Positions 8,528-17,007 of a stretch of DNA of 64,000 nt are shown here, piece after piece. The stretch is from an uncultured Aquitalea sp. (GTDB lineage Bacteria > Pseudomonadota > Gammaproteobacteria > Burkholderiales > Chromobacteriaceae), in assembly GCF_945957525.1 (NCBI RefSeq), contig NZ_CAMFLA010000010.1, forward strand, positions 91,917 through 155,916, in the 5' to 3' direction. The position numbers and the translations under genes were made by a program. The notes below the pieces were generated by a model that saw nothing but the letters and a program-made list of their open reading frames with translations, made no database searches and was not told the DNA's origin. Position 1 is the stretch's first letter. Each line of letters starts with the position of its first letter.

Positions 8528-9381
8528 TACCAATCTCCCGATGCGCCGCCGCCGCCAAAACCGCCGCCGCCGCCCGACCAGCCGCTGCCGCCGGAGCCGC
8601 CACCCGACCCGCCGCCGCTCCAGCCGCCGCCTCCGCCGCCCCAACTAATGCCGCCGGTACTGGCGATCAACTGGCTAAGCAGCACCGACAACACGCCGGC
8701 CGCCAACGAAAAAGCCACCATCGCGCCCAGATAAAGCGTAACGGCCACCACCCCGGCACCGAGAATGAAGCTGCCGACAGCGCGGCCAAACAGCCCGTTG
8801 AGCACACCGCCGCCCACCGTGGCGGCAATAACGCAAACCACGATCATGAAGCCGTAGTCCGGTTCATGGTTGGCCGAAGCCGACGGCGCCGGCAGCGCTT
8901 CGCCCTTGATCAGCCCCTCTATCTGAATCACCGCCGCCTGAATGCCGCCCAGCCGATCGTTCTGCTTCAGCCGTGGCTTGAGCGTGTCTTGCAAGATGCG
9001 CTTGGCGTACGCGTCCGGAATCGCCCCCTCCAGCCCGCGCCCCACCAACAGCTGCGTTTTGTGCTCATCGGCCACGATCAGCAGCAACACGCCGTCGTCC
9101 ACGCCTTTGCGCCCCAGCTTCCAGCTGTCCATCACCCGCGCGCCGTAATCAAACGGCGTTTCAGGCGCGATGGCGGGCACAATCAGCACCGCCACCTGGC
9201 TGCCTTTTTCACGGCTGAAATCCAGCAGCTGTCGCTCCAGCGCGGCGCGGTCGCTGTCCTGTAGAAATCCGGCCAGATCCACAACCGGCGAGCTGGCAGG
9301 CGGAATCGCCGTTTCCGCCCGCGCCAACAGGCAGCAAAAAGCCAGGCAGGCCAGCAGCATTACCCGCAGCAAGACTGTCAT
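8527..9381 (-). CDS. TPM-domain membrane protein (YgcG family)
   Basis: A 284-residue envelope protein. It has a signal peptide (about 1-22, ending ARA), then a periplasmic TPM domain (about 25-165) with VDLAGFLQDSDRAALE, GVDDGVLLLIVADEHK and RGLEGAIPDAYAKRIL. Two or three membrane helices follow (about 175-235), then a C-terminal tail of glycine and serine ending GGGGASGDW. The low-complexity tail is typical of this family. It lies 3 bases downstream of lemA. Confidence 0.88.
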   Translation of the reverse strand: MTVLLRVMLLACLAFCCLLARAETAIPPASSPVVDLAGFLQDSDRAALERQLLDFSREKGSQVAVLIVPAIAPETPFDYGARVMDSWKLGRKGVDDGVLLLIVADEHKTQLLVGRGLEGAIPDAYAKRILQDTLKPRLKQNDRLGGIQAAVIQIEGLIKGEALPAPSASANHEPDYGFMIVVCVIAATVGGGVLNGLFGRAVGSFILGAGVVAVTLYLGAMVAFSLAAGVLSVLLSQLIASTGGISWGGGGGGWSGGGSGGGSGGSGWSGGGGGFGGGGASGDW

Positions 9382-9384
9382 CGC

Positions 9385-10032
9385 TTACTGCCCGGCCGAG
9401 GCCGCGCCGCCGAAATTGACTGTCGGCGCGGTGGAAATGGCTTTCTCATTCTCCACCGTGAAGTTCGGCCGCGGTGCCAGGCCGAACATGCGGGCAGTCA
9501 GGTTGTTGGGGAAGGTGCGCACGGTGCTGTTGTATGCCTGCACCGCCGTGATGTAGCGATTGCGCGCCAGCGCAATGCGGTTCTCGGTGCCCTCCAGTTG
9601 CGCTTGCAGGTCGCGGAACGCGCCATCGGCCTTCAGCTGCGGGTAGTTTTCCGACACCACCAGCAGCCGGGACAGCGCCGAACCCAGATCGCGCTGGGCG
9701 GACGCGTACTCTTTCAGTTTCCCCTCGTTGGTGGCCATGGCCGGGTCCACCTGGATACTGCCCACCCGTGCCCGTGCTTCGGTCACCTGCGTCAGCACCT
9801 CCTTCTCATGCGTGGCGTACCCCTTTACTGTATTCACCAGATTGGGGATGAGATCGGCGCGCCGTTGATACTGGTTCACCACTTCGGACCACGCGGCATT
9901 GGCCGCTTCGTCCTGTGTTTGCATCGCGTTGTAGCCACAAGCGCTGAGTGTGGAAGCCAGTACCACGCCCGCAATGAATTTCGACAAGATGCGGCCCAAA
10001 CCACGTACAAATGCCAAAGAAGGATTGCTCAT
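9385..10032 (-). CDS. lemA: LemA family protein
   Basis: A 215-residue LemA-family envelope protein. It has an N-terminal hydrophobic signal or anchor with a lipobox-like LSAC (about 28-31), then helical repeats with the family signatures RRADLIPNLVNTVKGYATHE, ARNRYITAVQAYNSTVRTFP and a terminal beta segment. The ATG at 10032 has AAAGGGA upstream; an in-frame ATG further upstream (10077) lacks support. First gene of the lemA-TPM-TPM operon; the biochemical role of the family is unknown. Confidence 0.88.
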   Translation of the reverse strand: MSNPSLAFVRGLGRILSKFIAGVVLASTLSACGYNAMQTQDEAANAAWSEVVNQYQRRADLIPNLVNTVKGYATHEKEVLTQVTEARARVGSIQVDPAMATNEGKLKEYASAQRDLGSALSRLLVVSENYPQLKADGAFRDLQAQLEGTENRIALARNRYITAVQAYNSTVRTFPNNLTARMFGLAPRPNFTVENEKAISTAPTVNFGGAASAGQ

Positions 10033-10247
10033 GTTTTTCCCTTTACATTGAAAGACTTGCACACTGGCACATTTCAAATATGTGTATGTACTTATAAAGC
10101 CAAATGCATGCTTTATTTGCCAAAAAAATTTTCACATCCAAACATTTAATAGCTATTATCGAATACTCGCCACCAGAAGATGGCAATAAAAAAACAAACG
10201 CGTCCTCGATGACGCACTGGTCTCAAGCCACACAAGGAAAACAAGAC
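10033..10247. other. AT-rich divergent promoter region, lemA / POT transporter
   Basis: A 215-base gap between divergent genes, noticeably richer in A and T than its surroundings. An in-frame ATG at 10104 would extend the transporter by 48 residues, but these have no POT character. No single promoter could be chosen with confidence. Confidence 0.4.
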
Positions 10248-11624
<1,377 letters not shown>

Positions 11625-11652
11625 CAACGCTCGTGCCATCTTCTGTTGACCA

Positions 11653-11679
11653 CGCCGCCCACTGGGCGGCGTTTTCTTT
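11653..11679 (+). terminator. terminator after the peptide transporter
   Basis: Stem CGCCGCCC/GGGCGGCG (11653-11660 with 11664-11671), three-base loop, then TTTTCTTT. A canonical intrinsic terminator 28 bases after the stop. Confidence 0.85.
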
Positions 11680-11705
11680 GCGTCATCACCGTTGTGCGGA
11701 TTAAA

Positions 11706-11813
11706 CGCGGCTAACAGAATCAGCATTACGGCTGAGACAAGGCGCGCCGACGCGGGCAGTACTTGAGTACGGCAAGGAGGCGCAACGCAGCATCAGGCGT
11801 TTTGTTAGCCGCG
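11706..11813. repeat. dispersed ~107-bp element with inverted ends, copy A
   Basis: A 108-base intergenic segment bounded by a perfect 11-bp inverted repeat, CGCGGCTAACA (11706-11716) and its complement at 11803-11813. Its interior (CTGAGACAAGGCGCGCCGA, a GTACGGCAAGG stretch, GCATCAGG, TTTGTTA) resembles the intergenic element at 18862-18967 in the same order and spacing. No coding capacity was seen. It looks like a MITE- or REP-like family. Confidence 0.65.
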
Positions 11814-11898
11814 CCAAGGCGGCGTTAAGACTTGAACGGCCCGCTCATGATAAGCTGTGCGCATTTTTCGCCACCGCCGAACGACTGTTTGCCAGACG

Positions 11899-11910
11899 CT
11901 TCGGCCAACC
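11899..11910 (-). repeat. dispersed word TTGGCCGAA in the GT83 leader
   Basis: On the minus strand this is GGTTGGCCGAAG, a full copy of the dispersed motif. It lies 10 bases before the GT83 start codon, in the place where a ribosome binding site would be expected. Confidence 0.7.
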
Positions 11911-11920
11911 TAGCACCACG

Positions 11921-13396
11921 ATGAAACCGGCTTCCCGATACGACTGGCAACGCACTGCCATTTACGTCCTGCTGGCCTTGCTGGCCCTGCGCCTCTTGTC
12001 CATGTGGGCCATCCCGCTGACGGACACCACCGAGGCGCGCTATGCGGAAATCGCCCGCAAAATGCTGGAGACCGGCAACTGGGTGACGCCGCTGCATGAT
12101 TACGGCGTGCCGTTCTGGGCCAAACCGCCGCTGTCCACCTGGCTGTCCGCTGCCGCCATGGGCCTGTTTGGCGTCAACGAACTGGCCGCGCGCCTGCCCA
12201 GCCTGCTCCTCTCCATCGCCACGCTGTGGCTGACCTGGCACGCGGCCTCGCGCCGCAGCGGCCGGGAAGCCGGCATGGCCGCGGCACTGATGCTGGCCGG
12301 CTCGGCTCTGTTCCTCGGCGCGGCCGGTACGGTAATGACCGACCCGTCGCTGATGTTCTGCGTGGCCCTGAGCCAGATCGCCTTCTGGCGCGCCATGACA
12401 GACGACAGCCGGCTGTGGCGCTATCTGTTCTTTGTCGGACTGGGGCTGGGGCTGCTGGCCAAGGGGCCGCTGGCGGTCGTGCTGGTGGGCATGCCCATTT
12501 TTGTCTGGGTGCTGGCGCGCAACGCCTGGCTGGATCTCTGGCGGCGTTTGCCGTGGATCAGCGGCACAGCGCTGATGTTGGCCATCGCCCTGCCCTGGTA
12601 TTTGTGGGCCGAGCACCGCACGCCGGGCTTCCTCAACTATTTCATCATGGGCGAGCACGTCAGCCGCTTTCTGGATTCGGGCTGGAAGGGCGATAAATAC
12701 GGCTTTGCCCACGCCACCCCGCGCGGCATGATCTGGCTGTACACGCTGGGTGCCATCTTCCCCTGGTCGGCCGCCATGCTGGTGTGGTTGGCGCGCCACG
12801 GCAAGCAGGCTTGGCGCCTGCGCAAGGATAACGACGGCTGGCTGTTTTACAGCCTGCTGTGGACGCTGATGACGCTGCTGTTCTTCACCCTGTCCGGCAA
12901 CATCATCTTTCCCTACTCCTTGCCCATGCTGCCCGGCTTCGCCTTGTTTGCCGCCGAGCTGTGGCAACGCGCCCGCCAACCGTCCGACATCAGCCGGCTG
13001 CCGCTGATCGCACTGATTACCGGCGCGCTGCTGCTGGTCCTGACCGTGCTGCAATGGACACATGGCAATCGCTATTTCCGCACGCAAAAACAAGTGATCG
13101 CCGCCTGGGAACAACAAAAGCCCGCCGCCGACCGACATCTGGTGTACTGGGACAGCCGGCGCGAGTTTTCCGCCGAGTTTTACGGCCATGGCGCGGTGCG
13201 CACCACCGACAAGCCGGAAGCACTGCGCGCCAGTCTCGCCGCCGGCGATGTCCATTTCATCGTCACCGAACAGCGCGACCTGCCCTCGCTGCCCGCCGAT
13301 ATCCGCGAACGCTTCGCCCCCACGGCCAGCTTCCCGGTGATGAAAGACACCATGCTGCTGCTGCGCGACAAAACATTCGTCGCCCCGGCGCAATGA
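11921..13396 (+). CDS. ArnT-like GT83 glycosyltransferase (lipid A sugar transferase)
   Basis: A 491-residue polytopic membrane glycosyltransferase of the ArnT/PMT fold. It would transfer a sugar from undecaprenyl phosphate to lipid A on the periplasmic face. Residues 35-46, DTTEARYAEIAR, match the first periplasmic loop motif of ArnT (DETRYAE), which contains the catalytic acid. FWAKPPLSTWL is also family-typical. There are about 11-12 membrane helices, then a C-terminal periplasmic domain (about 385-491). It heads a four-gene set with GT2, GtrA and a YdjC deacetylase (next start 14 bases later). The sugar cannot be read from sequence; a hexosamine is suggested by context. Confidence 0.85.
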   Translation: MKPASRYDWQRTAIYVLLALLALRLLSMWAIPLTDTTEARYAEIARKMLETGNWVTPLHDYGVPFWAKPPLSTWLSAAAMGLFGVNELAARLPSLLLSIATLWLTWHAASRRSGREAGMAAALMLAGSALFLGAAGTVMTDPSLMFCVALSQIAFWRAMTDDSRLWRYLFFVGLGLGLLAKGPLAVVLVGMPIFVWVLARNAWLDLWRRLPWISGTALMLAIALPWYLWAEHRTPGFLNYFIMGEHVSRFLDSGWKGDKYGFAHATPRGMIWLYTLGAIFPWSAAMLVWLARHGKQAWRLRKDNDGWLFYSLLWTLMTLLFFTLSGNIIFPYSLPMLPGFALFAAELWQRARQPSDISRLPLIALITGALLLVLTVLQWTHGNRYFRTQKQVIAAWEQQKPAADRHLVYWDSRREFSAEFYGHGAVRTTDKPEALRASLAAGDVHFIVTEQRDLPSLPADIRERFAPTASFPVMKDTMLLLRDKTFVAPAQ

Positions 13397-13409
13397 TCAA
13401 GGAGACACG

Positions 13410-14417
13410 ATGCCCAACGCTGCCGACAGCGCCTTCGTTCCCCCTTTCCTGCTCAGCCAGCGCTCGGCCGAACGGCCGACGGACCCGCTGATCAGTTGCA
13501 TCCTGCCCGCTTACAACGAGAGCGAAAACATCGTGCCGATGTTGCAGACCCTGCACGCGCTGCTCGCCGATGCGGGTTATCGCCACGAATTCATCGTGGT
13601 GGACGACGGCAGCCGCGACGATACCGTCGCCAAGGTGGCTGGCCAACTGGAGCTGCTGCCGGTGACGCTGGTGCAGCTGTCGCGCAACTTCGGCAAGGAA
13701 ATCGCCCTCACCGCCGGCATCGACCACGCCCACGGCGACGCGGCGGTGCTGATAGACAGCGATTTCCAGCATCCGCCGGAGATGGTGCCGGAATTCCTGC
13801 GCCAATGGCGAGCCGGCTACGACATGGTGTACAGCGTGCGCTCCAGCCGGGACAACGAAACCTTCGGCAAACGTCTGTTCACCCGCGTGTTCTACACCCT
13901 GCTCAACAGCGGGGCCAAACATAAGATTCCGGAAAACACGCAGGACTTCCGCGTACTGGACCGCCGCGTGCTGGACGCGCTGCGCCAGATGCCGGAGCGC
14001 AACCGTTTCATGAAGGGGCTCTACAACTGGGTGGGTTTTACCCAGTTGCCGGTGGAAACCCACACCCAGGACCGCCGCGCCGGCAAGAGCAGCTTCAACT
14101 TTTTCAGTCTGCTCAACCTCGGCCTTACCGGGCTCACCGCCTTCTCCAATGTGCCCTTGCGCATGTGGACGCTGATTGGCAGCAGTATTTCCTTCGCCTC
14201 CATCCTGTATGCGGTGTGGGAATTCCTGCATACCCTGCTGTGGGGCAACGATCAGCCCGGCTGGCCCACGCTGGCGGTGGCCATCTTCTTCCTGGGCGGC
14301 GTGCAGCTGCTGTCCATCGGCATTCTGGGCGAATACATCGGCCGCATTTACAGCGAAGTGAAACAGCGCCCGATTTATCTAGTGAGCCAGGTGCATCGCA
14401 AGCAGGACCAGCGATGA
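13410..14417 (+). CDS. GT2 undecaprenyl-phosphate glycosyltransferase (ArnC/GtrB-like)
   Basis: A 335-residue family 2 glycosyltransferase that makes an undecaprenyl-phosphate-linked sugar on the cytoplasmic face. It has the GT-A start CILPAYNESENI, VVDDGSRDDT, and the metal-binding LIDSDFQHPPE (about 112-122). A later QDFRVLDRRV is typical of DPM1/GtrB enzymes. Two C-terminal membrane helices (about 250-315) end in GEYIGRIYSEVKQRP. GGAG precedes the ATG. Its stop overlaps the GtrA start (ATGA). Confidence 0.92.
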   Translation: MPNAADSAFVPPFLLSQRSAERPTDPLISCILPAYNESENIVPMLQTLHALLADAGYRHEFIVVDDGSRDDTVAKVAGQLELLPVTLVQLSRNFGKEIALTAGIDHAHGDAAVLIDSDFQHPPEMVPEFLRQWRAGYDMVYSVRSSRDNETFGKRLFTRVFYTLLNSGAKHKIPENTQDFRVLDRRVLDALRQMPERNRFMKGLYNWVGFTQLPVETHTQDRRAGKSSFNFFSLLNLGLTGLTAFSNVPLRMWTLIGSSISFASILYAVWEFLHTLLWGNDQPGWPTLAVAIFFLGGVQLLSIGILGEYIGRIYSEVKQRPIYLVSQVHRKQDQR

Positions 14418-14800
14418 GCCGCGAGCTGTTCTGGTTTGGCGTGGTAGGCGTCTCGGCCATGCTGGCGCATTTCGCGCTGGTGGCCGCCGTGCTGGTGCCC
14501 GCCGGGCTGCCGCCGCTGGCCGCCAATGTGGCCGCTTTTCTGCTGGCTTTCCAGATCAGCTACTGGGGCCACCGGCGAAAAACCTTCGAGGCCGATCACA
14601 TCCCGCACCGACAGGCCTTGCCGCGCTTTTTCATGGTGTCTTGCAGCAGCTTCGCCCTCAATGAGCTGATGTACTTCCTGCTGCTGCGTTTCACCGCGCT
14701 GGACTATCGTGCGGCGCTGATCATCGTGCTGTTTGCGGTGGCGGTATTTACCTTTGTCCTCAGCAAGCTGTGGGCGTTTTCCTCGGCGAAACCGGCATGA
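14414..14800 (+). CDS. GtrA-family membrane protein (putative lipid-linked sugar flippase)
   Basis: A 128-residue protein with four membrane helices and the GtrA pattern (F-GVVGVSAMLAHF at the start, NVAAFLLAFQISYWGHRRKTF in the middle, KLWAF at the end). GtrA proteins are thought to flip undecaprenyl-phosphate sugars to the periplasm. The ATG at 14414 overlaps the GT2 stop and the stop overlaps the deacetylase start, both as ATGA, so three genes are translationally coupled. Confidence 0.88.
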   Translation: MSRELFWFGVVGVSAMLAHFALVAAVLVPAGLPPLAANVAAFLLAFQISYWGHRRKTFEADHIPHRQALPRFFMVSCSSFALNELMYFLLLRFTALDYRAALIIVLFAVAVFTFVLSKLWAFSSAKPA

Positions 14801-15606
14801 ATGGCAAAGCGCTCACCCTCTGCGCCGACGATTTCGCCCAATCGCCCGCCATCAGCGACGGCATTCTCGCCCTGCTGCAGGCCGGGCGCTTGAGCGCCAC
14901 CTGCGCCATGAGTCAATCGCCGCACTGGTCGGCCCTGGCCGACAGCCTCAGGCAGGCAGCCGTCCGCGCCGACATCGGCTTGCACATCAATCTCACCCAT
15001 GTCTTTCCCGCCAGCCGCGATAGCATCAAACCGCTGTCGCACTGGCTGCTGATGAGCCAGCTGCGACAGCTGGACGTGGCCGCGCTGACCGACGCCATGC
15101 TGCAACAGATAGACCGCTTTGCCGATGTCTACGGCGCGCTGCCGGACTTCCTCGACGGCCACCAGCATGTGCATGCCCTGCCGCAAGTGCGAACCGCCCT
15201 GTTTGCGGCCATCGGCCAACGTTGGCCGAAGACGCTGCGCCCCTGGTTGCGTGCGCCCGACAAACTGGGTCATGCCGGCGACAGCGCGCTCAAAGGGATG
15301 ATCCTGAAAACTGTCTGCCACGGCTTCGCCAGACAGGCCACGGCGCAAGGCTTTGCCGTCCCTGCCTGGTTTGGCGGTTTGTATTCATTGACGGCGGAAG
15401 CGGATTTCCCCGGCCTGATGGCAAGCTGGCTGGCGGCCTGCCGCGGGCACAGCGTGATGATGTGTCACCCCGGCCTGCTGGCGGAAGACGCGGCAGACCC
15501 CATCGGCCCCGCGCGGGCGCAAGAATACGCCTACCTTGCCAGCGACAGGTTTGCCGAAGACCTCGCCCGCCATGGCGTATCGCTCAGCCGCTTCCTGCCG
15601 GCCTGA
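14797..15606 (+). CDS. YdjC/ChbG-family carbohydrate deacetylase (NaxD/LgmC-like)
   Basis: A 269-residue YdjC-fold, metal-dependent N-deacetylase. Its metal and catalytic signatures are LCADDFAQS at residues 9-17 (two aspartates), GLHINLTH and DGHQHVHALP. HPG (in MMCHPGLL) near the C terminus is the third histidine region. In Francisella (NaxD) and Bordetella (LgmC) such an enzyme deacetylates an undecaprenyl-phosphate N-acetylhexosamine before transfer to lipid A. Here it is coupled to GT2 and GtrA behind a GT83 gene, which supports that role over diacetylchitobiose or hopanoid metabolism. An inverted pair of the TTGGCCGAA word lies inside it at 15212-15229. Confidence 0.85.
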   Translation: MNGKALTLCADDFAQSPAISDGILALLQAGRLSATCAMSQSPHWSALADSLRQAAVRADIGLHINLTHVFPASRDSIKPLSHWLLMSQLRQLDVAALTDAMLQQIDRFADVYGALPDFLDGHQHVHALPQVRTALFAAIGQRWPKTLRPWLRAPDKLGHAGDSALKGMILKTVCHGFARQATAQGFAVPAWFGGLYSLTAEADFPGLMASWLAACRGHSVMMCHPGLLAEDAADPIGPARAQEYAYLASDRFAEDLARHGVSLSRFLPA

Positions 15607-15649
15607 ACGCGCGCGCAGCCCGGACTCGCCCCCGCAAGCAGGTTCACGA

Positions 15650-16339
15650 TCAGCCCTTGCCCGGCAACGCCGGCCAGGGCAATTGCCAAGGGGCGGCCAG
15701 TTCGCCGCCCAATAAGAGCGCCAATTCGGGCAACTGGAACGCCTGCCCGATGGAGGGCGGACAAACAAAGGCAAATGCCTCCTCGCCCAGCGTGAAGCGC
15801 AAGGCGTAAGCGTGCAGATAGCCGCGATCCGCCGCCTCGCCGCCATACAGCACATCGCCGAGAATGGGCGCGGATTGCGATTTCATCGCCACCCGCAATT
15901 GATGTGTGCGCCCGGTGCGAGGACGCAGCAAAAACAGCCGCAGCCCAGGCCGCAGCGAGTAGCTGAAAAACTGCGTCACGGCCGGCTGTTCCAGCGAAGG
16001 CAGCAAGCGCCAGGCACCGCCCCTCCCTTTCAACATGTCGCCGCGAATCAGTCCCTGTTTTTTCTGGGGTTTGCGCTCGCTCAGCGCCAGATAGTATTTT
16101 TCCACCTCGCGCCCAGCCAGCGCCTCCCCCAACTCTCGCGCCACCTCGGCGGAACGCGCCAGCAGGATCAAGCCGGAAGTGATGCGGTCCAGCCGGTGTA
16201 CCGGCCACACCGCCGCGTCGCCCAATTGCGCGCGCGCCGCGTCCACCAAGCCGGCCTCGCCGTCTTCGCGGTGAAAGCTGACGCCCGGATGCTTGTCCAG
16301 CAAATAAAAACGCGGATCGGTGTGGACGAGAGTAAACAT
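15650..16339 (-). CDS. RluA-family RNA pseudouridine synthase
   Basis: A 229-residue single-domain pseudouridine synthase. The catalytic motif HRLDRITSG (about residues 49-57) contains the invariant aspartate. LRPRTGRTHQLRVAM and GDVLYGGEA are the other RluA-family blocks. There is no S4 RNA-binding domain, so it is closer to the TruC/RluA short form. The ATG at 16339 is preferred because the protein then starts directly with the fold (MFTLVHTDPRF). Whether the target is tRNA or rRNA cannot be told from sequence. Convergent with the deacetylase gene. Confidence 0.88.
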   Translation of the reverse strand: MFTLVHTDPRFYLLDKHPGVSFHREDGEAGLVDAARAQLGDAAVWPVHRLDRITSGLILLARSAEVARELGEALAGREVEKYYLALSERKPQKKQGLIRGDMLKGRGGAWRLLPSLEQPAVTQFFSYSLRPGLRLFLLRPRTGRTHQLRVAMKSQSAPILGDVLYGGEAADRGYLHAYALRFTLGEEAFAFVCPPSIGQAFQLPELALLLGGELAAPWQLPWPALPGKG

Positions 16340-16444
16340 GGCCGGGCCTGATGGGGAAAAGCGGCGATTGTAGCCCAGATCCGCCGCCTGCACGCTGCGG
16401 CGGCCCGGCTGATCGCCTGTAAGGCGCGGCCCGCGCCGCGCCGT

Positions 16445-16933
16445 CTAGCTGCTGGCTTGTGCGGTTTTTTGCTGTGCTTCGATGCGCGATTTCTTGCGGA
16501 TTTCCGCATCGCGGAAACGCTTTTGCTGCTCGGCGCTGTCCAGCGACAAGGGCGGCACCGGCACTGCCTTGCCGTCTTCCCAAGCCACCATGGTGAAGTA
16601 GCAGCTATTAGTGTGGCGCACCGTGCGCCGCGCAATGTCCTCCGCCTCCACGCGAATGCCCACCTCCATCGAGGTGCGGCCCACATGATTGACACAGGCG
16701 CGGAAGGTAACCAGCTCCCCCACGTGAATGGGCTGCTTGAACAGCACCTGATCCACCGACAGCGTGACTACATAGCAGCCGGCGTAGCGGCTGGCGCAGG
16801 CGTAGGCCACCTGATCCAGCAGCTTGAGCAAGACGCCGCCGTGCACATTGCCGGAAAAATTGGCCATATCCGGCGTCATCAGCACCGACATCGTCAATTC
16901 GCGCTGATTGCCCGTCTGCACCTGATTCGTCAT
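16445..16933 (-). CDS. hotdog-fold acyl-CoA thioesterase (YciA/BACH type)
   Basis: A 162-residue cytosolic acyl-CoA hydrolase. MTPDMANFSGNVHGGVLLKLLD is the family active-site region with N and HGG, followed by a central helix with the aspartate and VDQVLFKQPIHVGELV. The C-terminal 30 residues are charged and helical. It probably cleaves medium- or long-chain acyl-CoAs. It is divergent from the ABC exporter gene; the intergenic gap is only 74 bases. Confidence 0.88.
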   Translation of the reverse strand: MTNQVQTGNQRELTMSVLMTPDMANFSGNVHGGVLLKLLDQVAYACASRYAGCYVVTLSVDQVLFKQPIHVGELVTFRACVNHVGRTSMEVGIRVEAEDIARRTVRHTNSCYFTMVAWEDGKAVPVPPLSLDSAEQQKRFRDAEIRKKSRIEAQQKTAQASS

Positions 16934-16952
16934 ATCCCTGCTTTCATTCCGG

Positions 16953-16981
16953 TTAAAAATGGCGACGTCATCGCTTACACT
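16953..16981 (+). promoter_or_regulatory. candidate sigma70 promoter of the ABC exporter
   Basis: TTAAAA (16953-16958) and TACACT (16976-16981) are 17 bases apart, 26 bases before the ATG at 17008. The -35 matches 4 of 6 bases and the -10 4 of 6. No Shine-Dalgarno sequence is obvious before the ATG. Confidence 0.4.
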
Positions 16982-17007
16982 GGCGGATTGCCTTTACGGT
17001 TTCCGCC

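Noticed and set aside
8530..8648. GCC/GGC-rich repeat tract
   Set aside because: It encodes the Gly/Ser tail of the TPM protein. It is low-complexity coding sequence and not an independent repeat.
11653..11920. PmrA or PhoP box before the lipid A cassette
   Set aside because: GTTAAGACTTGAAC-like sequence was inspected but does not contain two properly spaced half-sites.
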